A DNA stretch of 5,755 bases from positions 1 through 5,755 of the forward strand of contig JAYTXR010000123.1 of assembly GCA_043742865.1 (NCBI GenBank), given 5' to 3'. This DNA comes from PALSA-911 sp043742865 (lineage in GTDB: Bacteria > Pseudomonadota > Alphaproteobacteria > Acetobacterales > Acetobacteraceae). Below the pieces are notes generated by a model. It was not told the origin of the DNA. It ran no database searches and saw nothing but the letters and a program-made list of their open reading frames with translations. The position numbers were made by a program, and so were the translations under genes. Shown in pieces: positions 5,745 to 5,755 of the stretch; within the stretch, counting starts at the first letter, position 1, and every line of letters starts with the position of its first letter.

Positions 5745-5755
5745 AATGTTTAGTG

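Noticed and set aside
1..5755. CRISPR array, insertion sequence ends, toxin-antitoxin or defence genes
   Set aside because: No regularly spaced repeats, terminal inverted repeats of an IS, or matching proteins were seen. Any cargo of the element must lie beyond the right edge.

Overview
The window suggests a GC-rich alphaproteobacterium. The gene order Ppx/GppA phosphatase, RlmE and GuaB, together with the style of these proteins, points to Rhodospirillales or Acetobacteraceae. That placement is inferred from gene content and protein style, not from a search. Every protein gene lies on the minus strand; the only plus-strand gene is a tRNA.

Right to left, which is the direction of transcription: (a) 4122-5744 encodes a large serine recombinase, the only visible gene of a mobile element that continues past the right edge. 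(b) 4111-4184 (+) is an intact tRNA-Gln(CUG) with an encoded CCA end, which appears to be the element's chromosomal attachment site. The last 20 codons and the stop of the recombinase are the exact antisense of this tRNA's 3' portion. (c) A divergent intergenic stretch of about 90 bp (4024-4110) should hold promoters for the tRNA and for ppx. (d) 2923-4023 is an exopolyphosphatase/pppGpp phosphatase family gene. Its stop overlaps the start of rlmE (2240-2926) as ATGA. (e) A 136-bp gap (2104-2239) holds a 13-bp-period tandem repeat, a candidate guaB promoter and several small inverted repeats. (f) 544-2103 is guaB, IMP dehydrogenase. (g) Three bases further on starts a type II haloacid dehalogenase (1-540), cut by the left window edge.

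Functionally, the left 4 kb is a chromosomal housekeeping block covering polyphosphate or (p)ppGpp turnover, 23S rRNA 2'-O-methylation and the committed step of GTP synthesis, plus a HAD hydrolase. The right 1.6 kb is accessory. The boundary falls at the 3' end of the tRNA. The most interesting point is that the recombinase reading frame runs through the attachment site, so its C-terminal tail and stop codon are read from host tRNA sequence and may change when the element integrates or excises.
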